From contig JAEZBX010000075.1 in assembly GCA_023412765.1 (NCBI GenBank), positions 1 to 21,630 on the forward strand: a stretch of DNA of 21,630 nt, in the 5' to 3' direction. The first letter of the stretch is position 1. The number at the start of each line of letters is the position of its first letter. The notes beneath the pieces were generated by a model, which was not told the DNA's origin, ran no database searches, and worked only from the letters and a program-made list of their open reading frames with translations. The translations under genes were made by a program, and so were the position numbers. Shown here one piece after another: positions 6,516-13,316 of the stretch. Source of the DNA: Bacteroidota bacterium (lineage in GTDB: Bacteria; Bacteroidota; Bacteroidia; Cytophagales; Cyclobacteriaceae).

Positions 6516-7871
6516 ATGTCTTTCCTCAAGAAAATAAAAGCATCTGTAGGTATACTTCAAAACCTTGATTTTGTGAAACTAGGTCAACTCGCTGAAAAAG
6601 TAGACCTGAACAAAATGGTTGGGCTGGTCAGCAGCATGAAGGAAGAAGATTTGCAAAAGCTATTAAAATTTCTCGAAGGAGGTAAGAAGAAGCACGAGTT
6701 CCCTGAAGTCGACACCGACTTTTATGATCTTCATCAACTTCTGACTCCAGAAGAAAGGGATACGCAGATCCAGGTAAGGGAGTTCATGCAAAGGGAGATT
6801 AAGCCCATTGTCAACAGCTTTTGGTTAAAGGATGAATTCCCCCATCAAATTATTCCTGAGATGGCAAAGCTCAACATTTGTGGGTTGACCTTTGAAGGCT
6901 ATGGTTGTCCGGGAAGATCGTCGTTGCTCGAAGGCTTTCTCGCAATGGAGATGGCCCGTGTAGATTGCTCGGTATCAACTTTCTTTGGAGTACAGAGCGG
7001 ATTAGCAATGGGCTCGATCTATTACTGCGGGTCTGAGGAACAAAAAATGAAGTGGCTTCCATCCATGCAGAAAATGGAACTCATCGGAGCATTTGGTCTT
7101 ACGGAGCCAGAGGTCGGATCAGCAGTAGCCGGAGGGTTGACGTGCACCTGTAAAAGGAACGGGGAAACATGGATACTAAACGGCCAAAAAAAATGGATAG
7201 GGAATGCAACCTTTGCTGATCTGGTGATCATCTGGGCGCGCGATCTCGATGATGGAAATGTTAAAGGATTTATTGTAGAAAAGGACAATCCTGGTTTCAA
7301 GGCCGAAAAAATTAAAGGAAAAATGGCCTTGCGCATCGTTCAGAATGCGCTGATTACATTGACAAACTGTGAAGTTTCGGAAGTGAATCGGTTGCAGATC
7401 GCTCATTCATTTAAGGATACCGCCAAAGTTTTGCGGATGACACGAGCTGGCGTTGCATGGCAGGCAGTCGGTTGCGCGCGCGGTGCATACGAAAGTGCCT
7501 TGCGCTACACAAATGAGCGTAAACAATTTGGCAGGACCATCAGCAGTTTTCAAATGGTGCAAGACCTCCTCGTAATGATGTTAAGCAACCTTACGGCTAT
7601 GCAAACAATGGTTTGCAGACTCTCGCAGTTGCAGGATAATGGTAAGCTTACCGACGAGCAAGCGTCACTCGCTAAAGTCTTTTGTACGCTGCGAACACGG
7701 GATATTGTTAGTCATGCGAGAGAGCTTTTTGGCGGAAATGGTATTCTTATCGATTATGACATAGCAAGATTCGTTGCCGACGCAGAAGCGATTTATTCCT
7801 ATGAGGGAACAAAAGAGATTAATACACTTATTGTTGGACGCGCTATTACTGGTCAAAGCGCGTTTGTTTAG
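6516..7871 (+). CDS. acyl-CoA dehydrogenase, glutaryl-CoA dehydrogenase-like, with N-terminal extension
   Basis: A 451-residue FAD-dependent acyl-CoA dehydrogenase. The body from about residue 75 follows the family order: helical N-domain with G-Y-G-C-P-G (128-133); the FAD/substrate loop F-G-L-T-E-P-E-V-G-S (193-202); K-K-W-I-G-N in the beta domain; R-K-Q-F-G (335-339); L-F-G-G-N-G (404-409); and Y-E-G-T-K-E-I-N near the end with the predicted catalytic base Glu430. The G-Y-G-C-x-G loop, the E-G-T context and the G-R-A-I-T-G-x-x-A-F ending resemble glutaryl-CoA dehydrogenases more than short-chain enzymes, but the substrate cannot be fixed from this. The first 65 residues are an additional basic helical segment absent from standard enzymes of about 390 residues. 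It follows the M1 peptidase gene by 30 bases. Confidence 0.9.
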   Translation: MSFLKKIKASVGILQNLDFVKLGQLAEKVDLNKMVGLVSSMKEEDLQKLLKFLEGGKKKHEFPEVDTDFYDLHQLLTPEERDTQIQVREFMQREIKPIVNSFWLKDEFPHQIIPEMAKLNICGLTFEGYGCPGRSSLLEGFLAMEMARVDCSVSTFFGVQSGLAMGSIYYCGSEEQKMKWLPSMQKMELIGAFGLTEPEVGSAVAGGLTCTCKRNGETWILNGQKKWIGNATFADLVIIWARDLDDGNVKGFIVEKDNPGFKAEKIKGKMALRIVQNALITLTNCEVSEVNRLQIAHSFKDTAKVLRMTRAGVAWQAVGCARGAYESALRYTNERKQFGRTISSFQMVQDLLVMMLSNLTAMQTMVCRLSQLQDNGKLTDEQASLAKVFCTLRTRDIVSHARELFGGNGILIDYDIARFVADAEAIYSYEGTKEINTLIVGRAITGQSAFV

Positions 7872-8130
7872 CCATACAGTTGATAAGTGTATATAGTGGT
7901 GCCCAACTTTACCAACAATCCAGCAGCAACAATCTACAACTCAGAATATTTTTTTTCGCTCCATACAACCCACCGCATACTTTTAGTGTCTATTGGATAT
8001 GCTTGCGCATCTTATGTTTGCAAAAAGGATCATATTATTAATAGTTGGGATAGTTGTAGCGATTGCTATCTGCTTCTCAACAAGCCTGTTCGGCATGAGA
8101 TCCGCGCACATGCCCAATTCTGTGCCTGTT
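7872..8130. other. spacer between converging genes; no firm gene
   Basis: This 259-base stretch separates the plus-strand dehydrogenase gene from the 3' end of the minus-strand LEA gene. I see no convincing terminator. It contains a possible plus-strand small ORF (ATG at 7999, ending 8199) with one hydrophobic helix, and a TTG-N17-TATGTTTG promoter-like pair at 7993-8020. Neither is strong enough to call as a gene; both are discussed as a finding. Confidence 0.4.
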
Positions 8131-8640
8131 CTAAAATCTAATTCTGACTTCGTCTCTGTAGTTGACCGGAACATTGATTGGAAAGCCGTGGTACGATAGT
8201 TTCAAGGTACCCTCGTAGCGCACCTCGAACTTCTTACCCCCGATCACGCCTAGAATGGTATCCATAAAGCCCAACTCTTTTATTGCCAACTTTACTTCGA
8301 TAGGAACGGAGAACTCAGCATTCGCGGGAATTACGGTTTTCAACATCTGGTTGACTGAAGCGGCTTTCTTGCCATCTACAAAAATGTCGACGTTAATTCT
8401 CCTCAACTTCCCCCGCATATCGTTTGGGTTGAAAAAAACAGCATTCGCTTTTAACACTGGCGAAGAAGTTGCATCGACGACTACATCTTTTATTCTCCGC
8501 AAGACAATTTTCTCGTCTGGTCGCTTGCAAGCGGAAACAAGGAAAGGGAGTGCTAACGAGATGAATACAGTAAACCACCAAAATCGGGACCCGAAAGATT
8601 GCAATACTTGACTGGCATTAAGTCGCTGACTTCTCTTCAT
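8131..8640 (-). CDS. LEA type 2 (LEA14-like/WHy) family lipoprotein
   Basis: A 169-residue protein. A basic N-terminus and hydrophobic stretch (FWWFTVFISLALPFLVSA) end at Cys38 in the lipobox-like L-V-S-A-C, so it is probably exported and lipidated. The mature part reads as an Ig-like beta sandwich: R-R-I-K-D-V-V-V-D, A-N-A-V-F-F-N-P-N, L-R-R-I-N-V-D-I-F-V-D-G-K, then F-S-V-P-I-E-V-K and Y-E-G-T-L-K-L-S-Y. This is the pattern of LEA14/WHy domains, in which N-P-N and the V-D-G-K turn are typical. Bacterial versions are envelope proteins of uncertain function. The frame is open to 8703, but ATG at 8640 gives the normal signal peptide and frees the spacer shared with the divergent oxygenase gene. 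Confident of the family, not of the role. Confidence 0.8.
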   Translation of the reverse strand: MKRSQRLNASQVLQSFGSRFWWFTVFISLALPFLVSACKRPDEKIVLRRIKDVVVDATSSPVLKANAVFFNPNDMRGKLRRINVDIFVDGKKAASVNQMLKTVIPANAEFSVPIEVKLAIKELGFMDTILGVIGGKKFEVRYEGTLKLSYHGFPINVPVNYRDEVRIRF

Positions 8641-8669
8641 AATGTTATTAAGACTTTGAGCGGCACAAA

Positions 8670-8700
8670 TTGTTACATTATTGGCACTTTGGTTTATTTG
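8670..8700 (+). promoter_or_regulatory. possible promoter for the 2OG/Fe(II) oxygenase gene
   Basis: TTG (8670-8672), a 20-base gap, then TTTATTTG (8693-8700), which matches TAnnTTTG at seven of eight defined or free positions. It ends 20 bases before the GTG at 8721, close to the leader length of other promoters here, and supports that start. Confidence 0.35.
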
Positions 8701-8720
8701 CACGAAAGTATCAATTCTTT

Positions 8721-9323
8721 GTGAACCCTACATTTGACCAAATTACCGATGGTATTGCAGAACAGGGATATGCGGTGGCCGATCAGTTCCTTAGTGCAGA
8801 AGAGGTTAATGCCATCTTGTCGATAAATGAATTTCAGGATTGGTTTGCACATTTTAAAAAGGCTGGAATTGGAAAAGATCAGGGCCATCAGATTAACAAA
8901 GCAATCCGGGGAGATTATATAAAATGGATCGACAACAGTTCTTCACCTGCGCCAATCGGCGTTTACCTTACGAAACTTCAAAATTTGATACGGCACCTTA
9001 ACGAAACTCTTTTCCTAAGCCTCAAGGATATTGAGGTGCACATGACCATTTATCCACGAGGCACATTTTATAAGCGGCATCTTGACCAATTTAGCCGCGA
9101 CGATCACCGAAAGCTTTCAATTATTTGTTATCTAAACGAAGATTGGCGCCTGGAATATGGTGGACAATTGCGCATGTGGCTTTCCGAAATGCCTGTAGAT
9201 GTACTTCCTGTCGCCGGGCGACTCGTTTGTTTTAGAAGCGACCTCATCGAACATGAAGTGCTTCCCGCCACAAAGGCGCGTTTTAGCATCACCGGTTGGA
9301 TGCTTGACCGCGTGCATCTTTAG
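8721..9323 (+). CDS. 2-oxoglutarate/Fe(II)-dependent oxygenase (prolyl 4-hydroxylase-like)
   Basis: A 200-residue protein of the P4Hc type double-stranded beta-helix oxygenases. Fe(II) ligands are visible as H120-x-D122 in Y-K-R-H-L-D-Q-F, and H178 in L-I-E-H-E-V-L-P. Arg187 in K-A-R-F-S-I-T-G-W is the expected 2-oxoglutarate-binding residue. The N-terminal 70 residues are helical (F-L-S-A-E-E-V-N-A-I-L). Members hydroxylate proline or other residues in proteins or small molecules; Bacteroidota examples of this size are uncharacterised or act on ribosomal or EF-Tu-like targets, so the substrate is open. An in-frame TTG at 8670 exists, but GTG at 8721 fits the family start and sits 20 bases after a promoter-like -7 box. 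It is divergent from the LEA gene, with 80 bases between the starts. Confidence 0.87.
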   Translation: MNPTFDQITDGIAEQGYAVADQFLSAEEVNAILSINEFQDWFAHFKKAGIGKDQGHQINKAIRGDYIKWIDNSSSPAPIGVYLTKLQNLIRHLNETLFLSLKDIEVHMTIYPRGTFYKRHLDQFSRDDHRKLSIICYLNEDWRLEYGGQLRMWLSEMPVDVLPVAGRLVCFRSDLIEHEVLPATKARFSITGWMLDRVHL

Positions 9324-9375
9324 GAAGGCATCAAAAAGAATCATATTTGCTCTACCAAACAACCTAAATTGATTT

Positions 9376-9383
9376 TAGATTTG
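9376..9383 (+). promoter_or_regulatory. -7 element for the DinB-fold gene
   Basis: TAGATTTG fully matches TAnnTTTG and ends 19 bases before the ATG at 9403, in line with other promoters in this window. A TTTG lies upstream, but its gap of about 26 bases is long for a -33 box. Confidence 0.45.
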
Positions 9384-9402
9384 TAGCCATTCTAATTGCG
9401 TC

Positions 9403-9873
9403 ATGAAAAAATATTTCCTTAAACTTTATGAGTATAACGCCTGGGCAAATGATCGTGTGCTTAAATGTCTTAAAGCGCAGGATGTGAAAGATGAAAAAGT
9501 ACTTACACTGATGGGTCACATCGTAGCAGCGCAATTCTTATGGCTGCACCGTATTAAGGGACTTCCTGCTCCGAATGTAAAGTTGTGGGGATCTTACAGC
9601 CTCGCGCAAATTCTGGAAATGACGCCAGAGGCCGGAAAGCAATGGCTGGAATTTGTTGAAAGCACAGAAAATTTTGATCGTGAATTGTCTTACCGGAATT
9701 ATGTCAATGACGCCTATACCAACAATGTGGAAACCATAATGATCCACCTGGTGAACCACTCTTCCTATCACCGGGCGCAGATAGCCATGCTGTTGCGTCA
9801 AAAGGGAATGGAACCTGTAAATACTGATTTTATCACTTACGATCGCGTGATGCGCGGCCAACTGCAAGACTGA
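9403..9873 (+). CDS. DinB family (DinB/YfiT four-helix) protein
   Basis: A 156-residue protein starting M-K-K-Y-F-L-K-L-Y-E-Y-N-A-W-A-N, the usual DinB first helix. The metal-binding histidine triad typical of the superfamily is present: His39 (L-M-G-H-I-V), and His119 and His123 (V-N-H-S-S-Y-H-R-A-Q). Family members are Ni/Zn-binding four-helix bundles; some are thiol S-transferases using bacillithiol or mycothiol, and most bacterial paralogues have no proven substrate. It is a single gene: the preceding oxygenase ends 79 bases upstream, it has its own -7 box, and it is followed by a long repeat-bearing spacer before the convergent DUF3500 gene. A second, more divergent DinB-like protein is encoded about 1.9 kb further on. 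Confidence 0.88.
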   Translation: MKKYFLKLYEYNAWANDRVLKCLKAQDVKDEKVLTLMGHIVAAQFLWLHRIKGLPAPNVKLWGSYSLAQILEMTPEAGKQWLEFVESTENFDRELSYRNYVNDAYTNNVETIMIHLVNHSSYHRAQIAMLLRQKGMEPVNTDFITYDRVMRGQLQD

Positions 9874-9930
9874 TCGATTTTCTCTTTTTGACTAGGCCGG
9901 TTTTGTCATATGTTGTAGAGTTCTGAGAAA

Positions 9931-10036
9931 AGGAATAGGGAATAAGGAATAAGGGTGAGTCCTGACGTAATTCAATTCCTATTAATTCCAATTCCCTATT
10001 GCTCCTTATTCCCTATTCCTTACTCCTTATTCCTTA
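9931..10036. repeat. inverted arrays of a purine-rich heptamer
   Basis: Positions 9931-9954 read as degenerate heptamers (AGGGAAT, AAGGAAT and so on). The same units return in reverse complement at about 9991-10036. The segment aggaatagggaataagg (9931-9947) is a perfect 17-base inverted match to 10004-10020, and 9943-9954 also pairs with 10025-10036. The array lies between the converging dinB-like and DUF3500 genes, where a large stem could act as a two-way terminator or be a dispersed repeat. The rest of the 206-base spacer holds no gene; a short plus-strand ORF there is only repeat sequence in translation. Confidence 0.75.
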
Positions 10037-10079
10037 CTTAAATTTAAGCCTAAGAGATAAAATCTTCATAACTCAAGTG

Positions 10080-11093
10080 CTATTGCTTGGCATGCTCCTT
10101 TGCGTAGTGCTCACGAAGGATATCGTCTGCAAAATCATTGGTCAGATCTCTTACAACGGAGTGGATATGGTTTGCATTGTTTTGAGTATTGTCAAACTCA
10201 ATTAGAAGCATAGGACCCTGTATGCGGTAATAATGTCCTCGCCCGGGTTTCAGACTTCCTGCCCAGGCAAAACTAAGATTTTCGATTCCAGCTTTCTTTA
10301 TTTTATTCATAAGCGTTGTCGAAAATCCAAGCTCATAATTTTTTACATACACGTCCAACAGTGCCATCAGCATTTTCTTTTGTTGATCACTCATGTCCCT
10401 GTAGGAGATCCCGGCAGGATTAAGAAGAACCGCCTTCCGTTTATTTTCAGAAAGAATATCCGGATAGGCATCTTCTGAGATAACCACCGTTTTCAACTGC
10501 GCCGAGGAAAACGAATTGAGAAGAGCGAAGCCGAGATCAGCCTCATCCTTTAGGATACGGTCACCCTTACGACTTCCCGATGGTACAACAGCCGGGTTCG
10601 AACCCATAAAAGAGGGTGTCGACGATTCTAACTTATTATCTATGGCAGAGAAATTCAGCGAAAGGTGGTGACCCTCAAGCCGCCATCCCCAGGGATGGTC
10701 TGAGGAAGGAGATCCAAAAATTGTGAAATAATATTTTTTGGGATCCCGATATGCATCATCTGTGGGCCGGTCTTCTACCTCTCTTAAAACGTTTTCCAGG
10801 GCCATGACGTCGGTAGCTTTCTTATACCCCTGAACACTTAGCGAAACTTTCAAAAGTTTCAACGCAGCATCGAATTGTGCCTGTGAAAGATCATGCAATG
10901 ATACTCCCTCCCGGCCCCTGGGCACATAATGCCAGTTGAACCGCTCCGCGTCATCAAACTTAAATTGAATCTGTGATTTCAGTTCCTCATCCATCAACTT
11001 CAACAAACCATTGGCGGTAGCGGAAAGGTCATCAGTTTGTGCAAAGCATGGGCTGACGGCCAGGAGAAATAATATAGAAACCAGGATCCTCAT
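10080..11093 (-). CDS. secreted DUF3500 domain protein
   Basis: A 337-residue protein. M-R-I-L-V-S-I-L-F-L-L-A-V-S-P-C-F-A-Q is a clear type I signal peptide. The mature sequence carries the DUF3500 hallmarks: Y-Y-F-T-I-F-G-S-P followed by P-W-G-W-R-L-E-G-H-H-L-S-L-N-F, T-P-S-F-M-G-S-N-P-A, and a C-terminal A-W-A-G-S-L-K-P-G-R-G-H-Y-Y-R-I-Q-G-P-x-x-L-I-E-F-D-N-T-Q segment with N-H-I-H-S-V-V-R-D. The family is widespread in Bacteroidota and Planctomycetota; its conserved His, Asp and Arg residues suggest an enzyme, but no activity is established. The longer frame to 11198 is rejected in favour of the ATG at 11093 that starts the signal peptide. Divergent from the YHS gene, with 108 bases between starts. 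Confidence 0.85.
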   Translation of the reverse strand: MRILVSILFLLAVSPCFAQTDDLSATANGLLKLMDEELKSQIQFKFDDAERFNWHYVPRGREGVSLHDLSQAQFDAALKLLKVSLSVQGYKKATDVMALENVLREVEDRPTDDAYRDPKKYYFTIFGSPSSDHPWGWRLEGHHLSLNFSAIDNKLESSTPSFMGSNPAVVPSGSRKGDRILKDEADLGFALLNSFSSAQLKTVVISEDAYPDILSENKRKAVLLNPAGISYRDMSDQQKKMLMALLDVYVKNYELGFSTTLMNKIKKAGIENLSFAWAGSLKPGRGHYYRIQGPMLLIEFDNTQNNANHIHSVVRDLTNDFADDILREHYAKEHAKQ

Positions 11094-11201
11094 AAATTTT
11101 GCGGTGGCCCTTTTGAAATTCAATTCGATTTGTAAAACACCTGACAAATAATCCCCTACCAGAAATCCAACTTTGTGTTCCACACGTAATTTAAACAACT
11201 T

Positions 11202-11660
11202 ATGAAAATTAAAGCCGCGATTCTTATTTTTAGTATTTCAATTTGTACCGTTTTCGGACAGTCTGCGGAATTAAGGAAAGCTCATTTCAATGTCAAAAAG
11301 AATATCGCGCTGGATGGTTATGACCCGGTCAGTTACTTTGATGCGAAACCACGGGAGGGTAATGATCGTTTCAGATTTATTTACAAGGACATAACATACC
11401 TCTTTTCGTCGCCGGCCAACCTTGAGAGGTTTAAAGCCAATCCGGAAAAGTTTGAACCGGCATATGGTGGCTGGTGCGCTTATGCAATGGGTGAAAGTGG
11501 TGAGAAGGTGAAGGTTGATCCCGAAACGTTTAAAATAATTGACGGAAGGGTATACCTGTTCTACAATTTCTGGGGCAACAACACACTGGAGTCCTGGAAC
11601 AAGGACGAAAAAAAATTAAAACCGATGGCAGACCATAATTGGATGGATATTGTTAGATAG
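11202..11660 (+). CDS. secreted YHS-domain protein
   Basis: A 152-residue protein with an N-terminal signal peptide ending near V-F-G-Q (residue 20). The YHS domain spans about residues 35-100: I-A-L-D-G-Y-D-P-V-S-Y-F, then Y-L-F-S-S-P-A-N-L-E-R-F-K-A-N-P-E-K-F-E-P-A-Y-G-G-W-C-A-Y-A-M. A single Cys (G-G-W-C) replaces the paired Cys of metal-binding YHS domains in P-type ATPases. The remaining 50 residues (V-D-P-E-T-F-K-I-I-D-G-R-V-Y-L-F-Y-N) are shared with the common 'YHS domain-containing' secreted proteins of Gram-negatives. It probably acts in the periplasm, perhaps in metal or heme handling, which is inference. It precedes the DinB-like/ATP-grasp/LysE run by about 70 bases and may or may not share its transcript. 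Confidence 0.88.
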   Translation: MKIKAAILIFSISICTVFGQSAELRKAHFNVKKNIALDGYDPVSYFDAKPREGNDRFRFIYKDITYLFSSPANLERFKANPEKFEPAYGGWCAYAMGESGEKVKVDPETFKIIDGRVYLFYNFWGNNTLESWNKDEKKLKPMADHNWMDIVR

Positions 11661-11730
11661 GGTTTACCGTAAGACCCCTTGAGGCAAAATTTTTAAAAAT
11701 GATGTCAATTGACTTAAATTGAATGAATTT

Positions 11731-12255
11731 ATGGCAGCTATGACCCTAACTGAGGCCTGTTCTAATATCCTTTTCCAACTTACCGATCTTGTTCATCAGA
11801 TTAAGGATTCTGATTTTGTTAAACCAGCGGAAACATTAAGTTATTCCACGGTAGGCCAACACCTACGCCATACGTTGGAGTTCTTCATTTGCTTTGAACA
11901 TGGGTTCGAAAAGGGCTTGATCAACTATGATAAGCGAGCCCACGATAAGCTTGTCGAAACCGACAGGTTTGTTGCACTCAACGCAATCACCAAAATTTCT
12001 GATTTTATCAATAAGCTTGACGACAAGTCGCTAAAACTTGAAGTTGGTTATGATCTTGAAAAGGAAACATACCTTACCATCGATACCACTGCCACGCGTG
12101 AATTAGTTTATAATATCGAGCATGCTGTTCACCACATGGCAATTATGAAAATCGGTATTAAAGAAATAGCTCCGTATGTCCAACTTTCCCCCGACTTCGG
12201 CATCGCCGCATCGACGATCCGGTATAAAGAAAAATCAGTTGCAAGCATACACTAG
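11731..12255 (+). CDS. DinB-like superfamily protein, first gene of the ATP-grasp operon
   Basis: A 174-residue helical protein. A histidine pair occurs in S-T-V-G-Q-H-L-R-H-T-L-E (His44, His47), and further histidines occur in N-I-E-H-A-V-H-H-M-A-I-M-K (His131, His134, His135). This spacing fits the DinB/YfiT metal triad, though the sequence is divergent from the 9403 gene and shorter in its last helix. A metal-dependent thiol transferase or related role is possible but unproven. The frame opens with TTG at 11719; I chose ATG at 11731 because it is a better start codon and matches the helix start, but the second ATG at 11740 is also possible. The ATP-grasp gene starts 14 bases after its stop, so the two are very likely in one operon. 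Confidence 0.78.
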   Translation: MAAMTLTEACSNILFQLTDLVHQIKDSDFVKPAETLSYSTVGQHLRHTLEFFICFEHGFEKGLINYDKRAHDKLVETDRFVALNAITKISDFINKLDDKSLKLEVGYDLEKETYLTIDTTATRELVYNIEHAVHHMAIMKIGIKEIAPYVQLSPDFGIAASTIRYKEKSVASIH

Positions 12256-12269
12256 TCCTACCGTTGAGA

Positions 12270-13316
12270 ATGTCTTTTCTTAAGAAAATTTCTCAAAGCA
12301 ATTTTGTTATCCGTTTAAAAAGTTGGGAATACTGGCCCTTTGGCATAATCCAGTTTCCGGTAATGATTTATTATCTATGGCTGGCGCTAAGAGCAAGGTC
12401 GTTGGTATTTTTTTCCGCTGCCAATCCTGGTATTACTATGGGCGGTATGTTCGGAGAATCAAAATATGAGGTGTTAAAAAAAGTGCCGCATCAATATATA
12501 CCGATAACAGTTCTTGCTGATCCGGCATCCGGACTAGAACACATTCTTAAACTTATACAAGATTCAGGACTGCGTTTTCCATTAATATTCAAACCCGATC
12601 TCGGTGAGCGCGGTTTCATGGTCGAGCGTATCAACAATGAACGTGAGATGAGAACATACCTGGAGAGAATGAGGTATCCCTTCATCATCCAGGAGCTAGT
12701 AGACCTACCGTTGGAATTTGGGGTTTTTTATGTGCGCTTTCCTCAATGGTCAAAAGGTCGGGTTACGTCCGTTGTAATGAAAGAAATGTTGTCTGTCACA
12801 GGAGATGGCGTATCCACCTTGCGCGAGCTTATCCTGAGAAAGGAACGCGCGAGGCTGCGGTGGGAGGTATTGAAAAAAAGTTATTCTGCCGAGTTGGATG
12901 TCGTTCTAAATGACGGCAAAAAAAAGGAACTTGTTTCCATCGGAAATCATTGTCTCGGTACTAAGTTTATGGACGGCAACCACCTTATCGATGAACGATT
13001 GTCGGCAACCTTCGATCAGATCAGCAAGCAAATTGGTGGCTTTAATTTTGGACGATATGATTTAAGGTGCGCATCGATTGATGATTTGTACGCTGGTAAA
13101 ATAAAAGTAGTGGAACTGAACGGTTGTGGTGCGGAGCCAGCGCACATATACGATCCGAATTTCTCACTGGTAAAAGCAATTGCCGTCCTGATTGACCATT
13201 GGCGTAACATTTTTCTAATTGCCAGAGAAAATGTAAATCGCGGAGCATCGTATATTAATTTTAAAGAAGCCCGCATGCATTACAAGAAGTTCAAAGCGGC
13301 AACACAGCTACCATGA
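12270..13316 (+). CDS. ATP-grasp carboxylate-amine ligase-like protein with N-terminal membrane segment
   Basis: A 348-residue protein of the ATP-grasp fold, often labelled D-alanine-D-alanine ligase-like. Residues 20-50 (W-E-Y-W-P-F-G-I-I-Q-F-P-V-M-I-Y-Y-L-W-L-A-L) are hydrophobic and probably a membrane anchor, which true Ddl enzymes lack. ATP-site candidates are F-K-P-D (107-110) with a G-E-R-G loop (112-115) and I-I-Q-E-L-V (139-144). The Mg-ligand strand G-R-Y-D-L-R (261-266) and E-L-N-G-C-G-A-E-P-A-H-I-Y-D-P (282-296) lie where the catalytic E-x-N occurs in the family. It probably joins a carboxylate to an amine with ATP cleavage; substrates are unknown. TTG at 12264 is an alternative start, but ATG at 12270 is preferred. 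Its stop overlaps the LysE gene start (ATGA), which suggests coupled translation. Confidence 0.85.
   Translation: MSFLKKISQSNFVIRLKSWEYWPFGIIQFPVMIYYLWLALRARSLVFFSAANPGITMGGMFGESKYEVLKKVPHQYIPITVLADPASGLEHILKLIQDSGLRFPLIFKPDLGERGFMVERINNEREMRTYLERMRYPFIIQELVDLPLEFGVFYVRFPQWSKGRVTSVVMKEMLSVTGDGVSTLRELILRKERARLRWEVLKKSYSAELDVVLNDGKKKELVSIGNHCLGTKFMDGNHLIDERLSATFDQISKQIGGFNFGRYDLRCASIDDLYAGKIKVVELNGCGAEPAHIYDPNFSLVKAIAVLIDHWRNIFLIARENVNRGASYINFKEARMHYKKFKAATQLP

Noticed and set aside
8255..8611. Plus-strand ORF of 118 codons
   Set aside because: Antisense to the LEA lipoprotein, whose domain pattern and signal peptide are convincing.
9999..10205. Plus-strand ORF rich in Leu-Ile-Pro-Tyr repeats
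   Set aside because: It is only a translation of the heptamer repeat array and then runs into the DUF3500 gene on the other strand.
12270..13316. Ordinary D-alanine-D-alanine ligase (ddl)
   Set aside because: The N-terminal hydrophobic segment, the different N-domain and the E-P-A-H-I-Y-D-P motif do not fit Ddl; only the ATP-grasp fold is supported.
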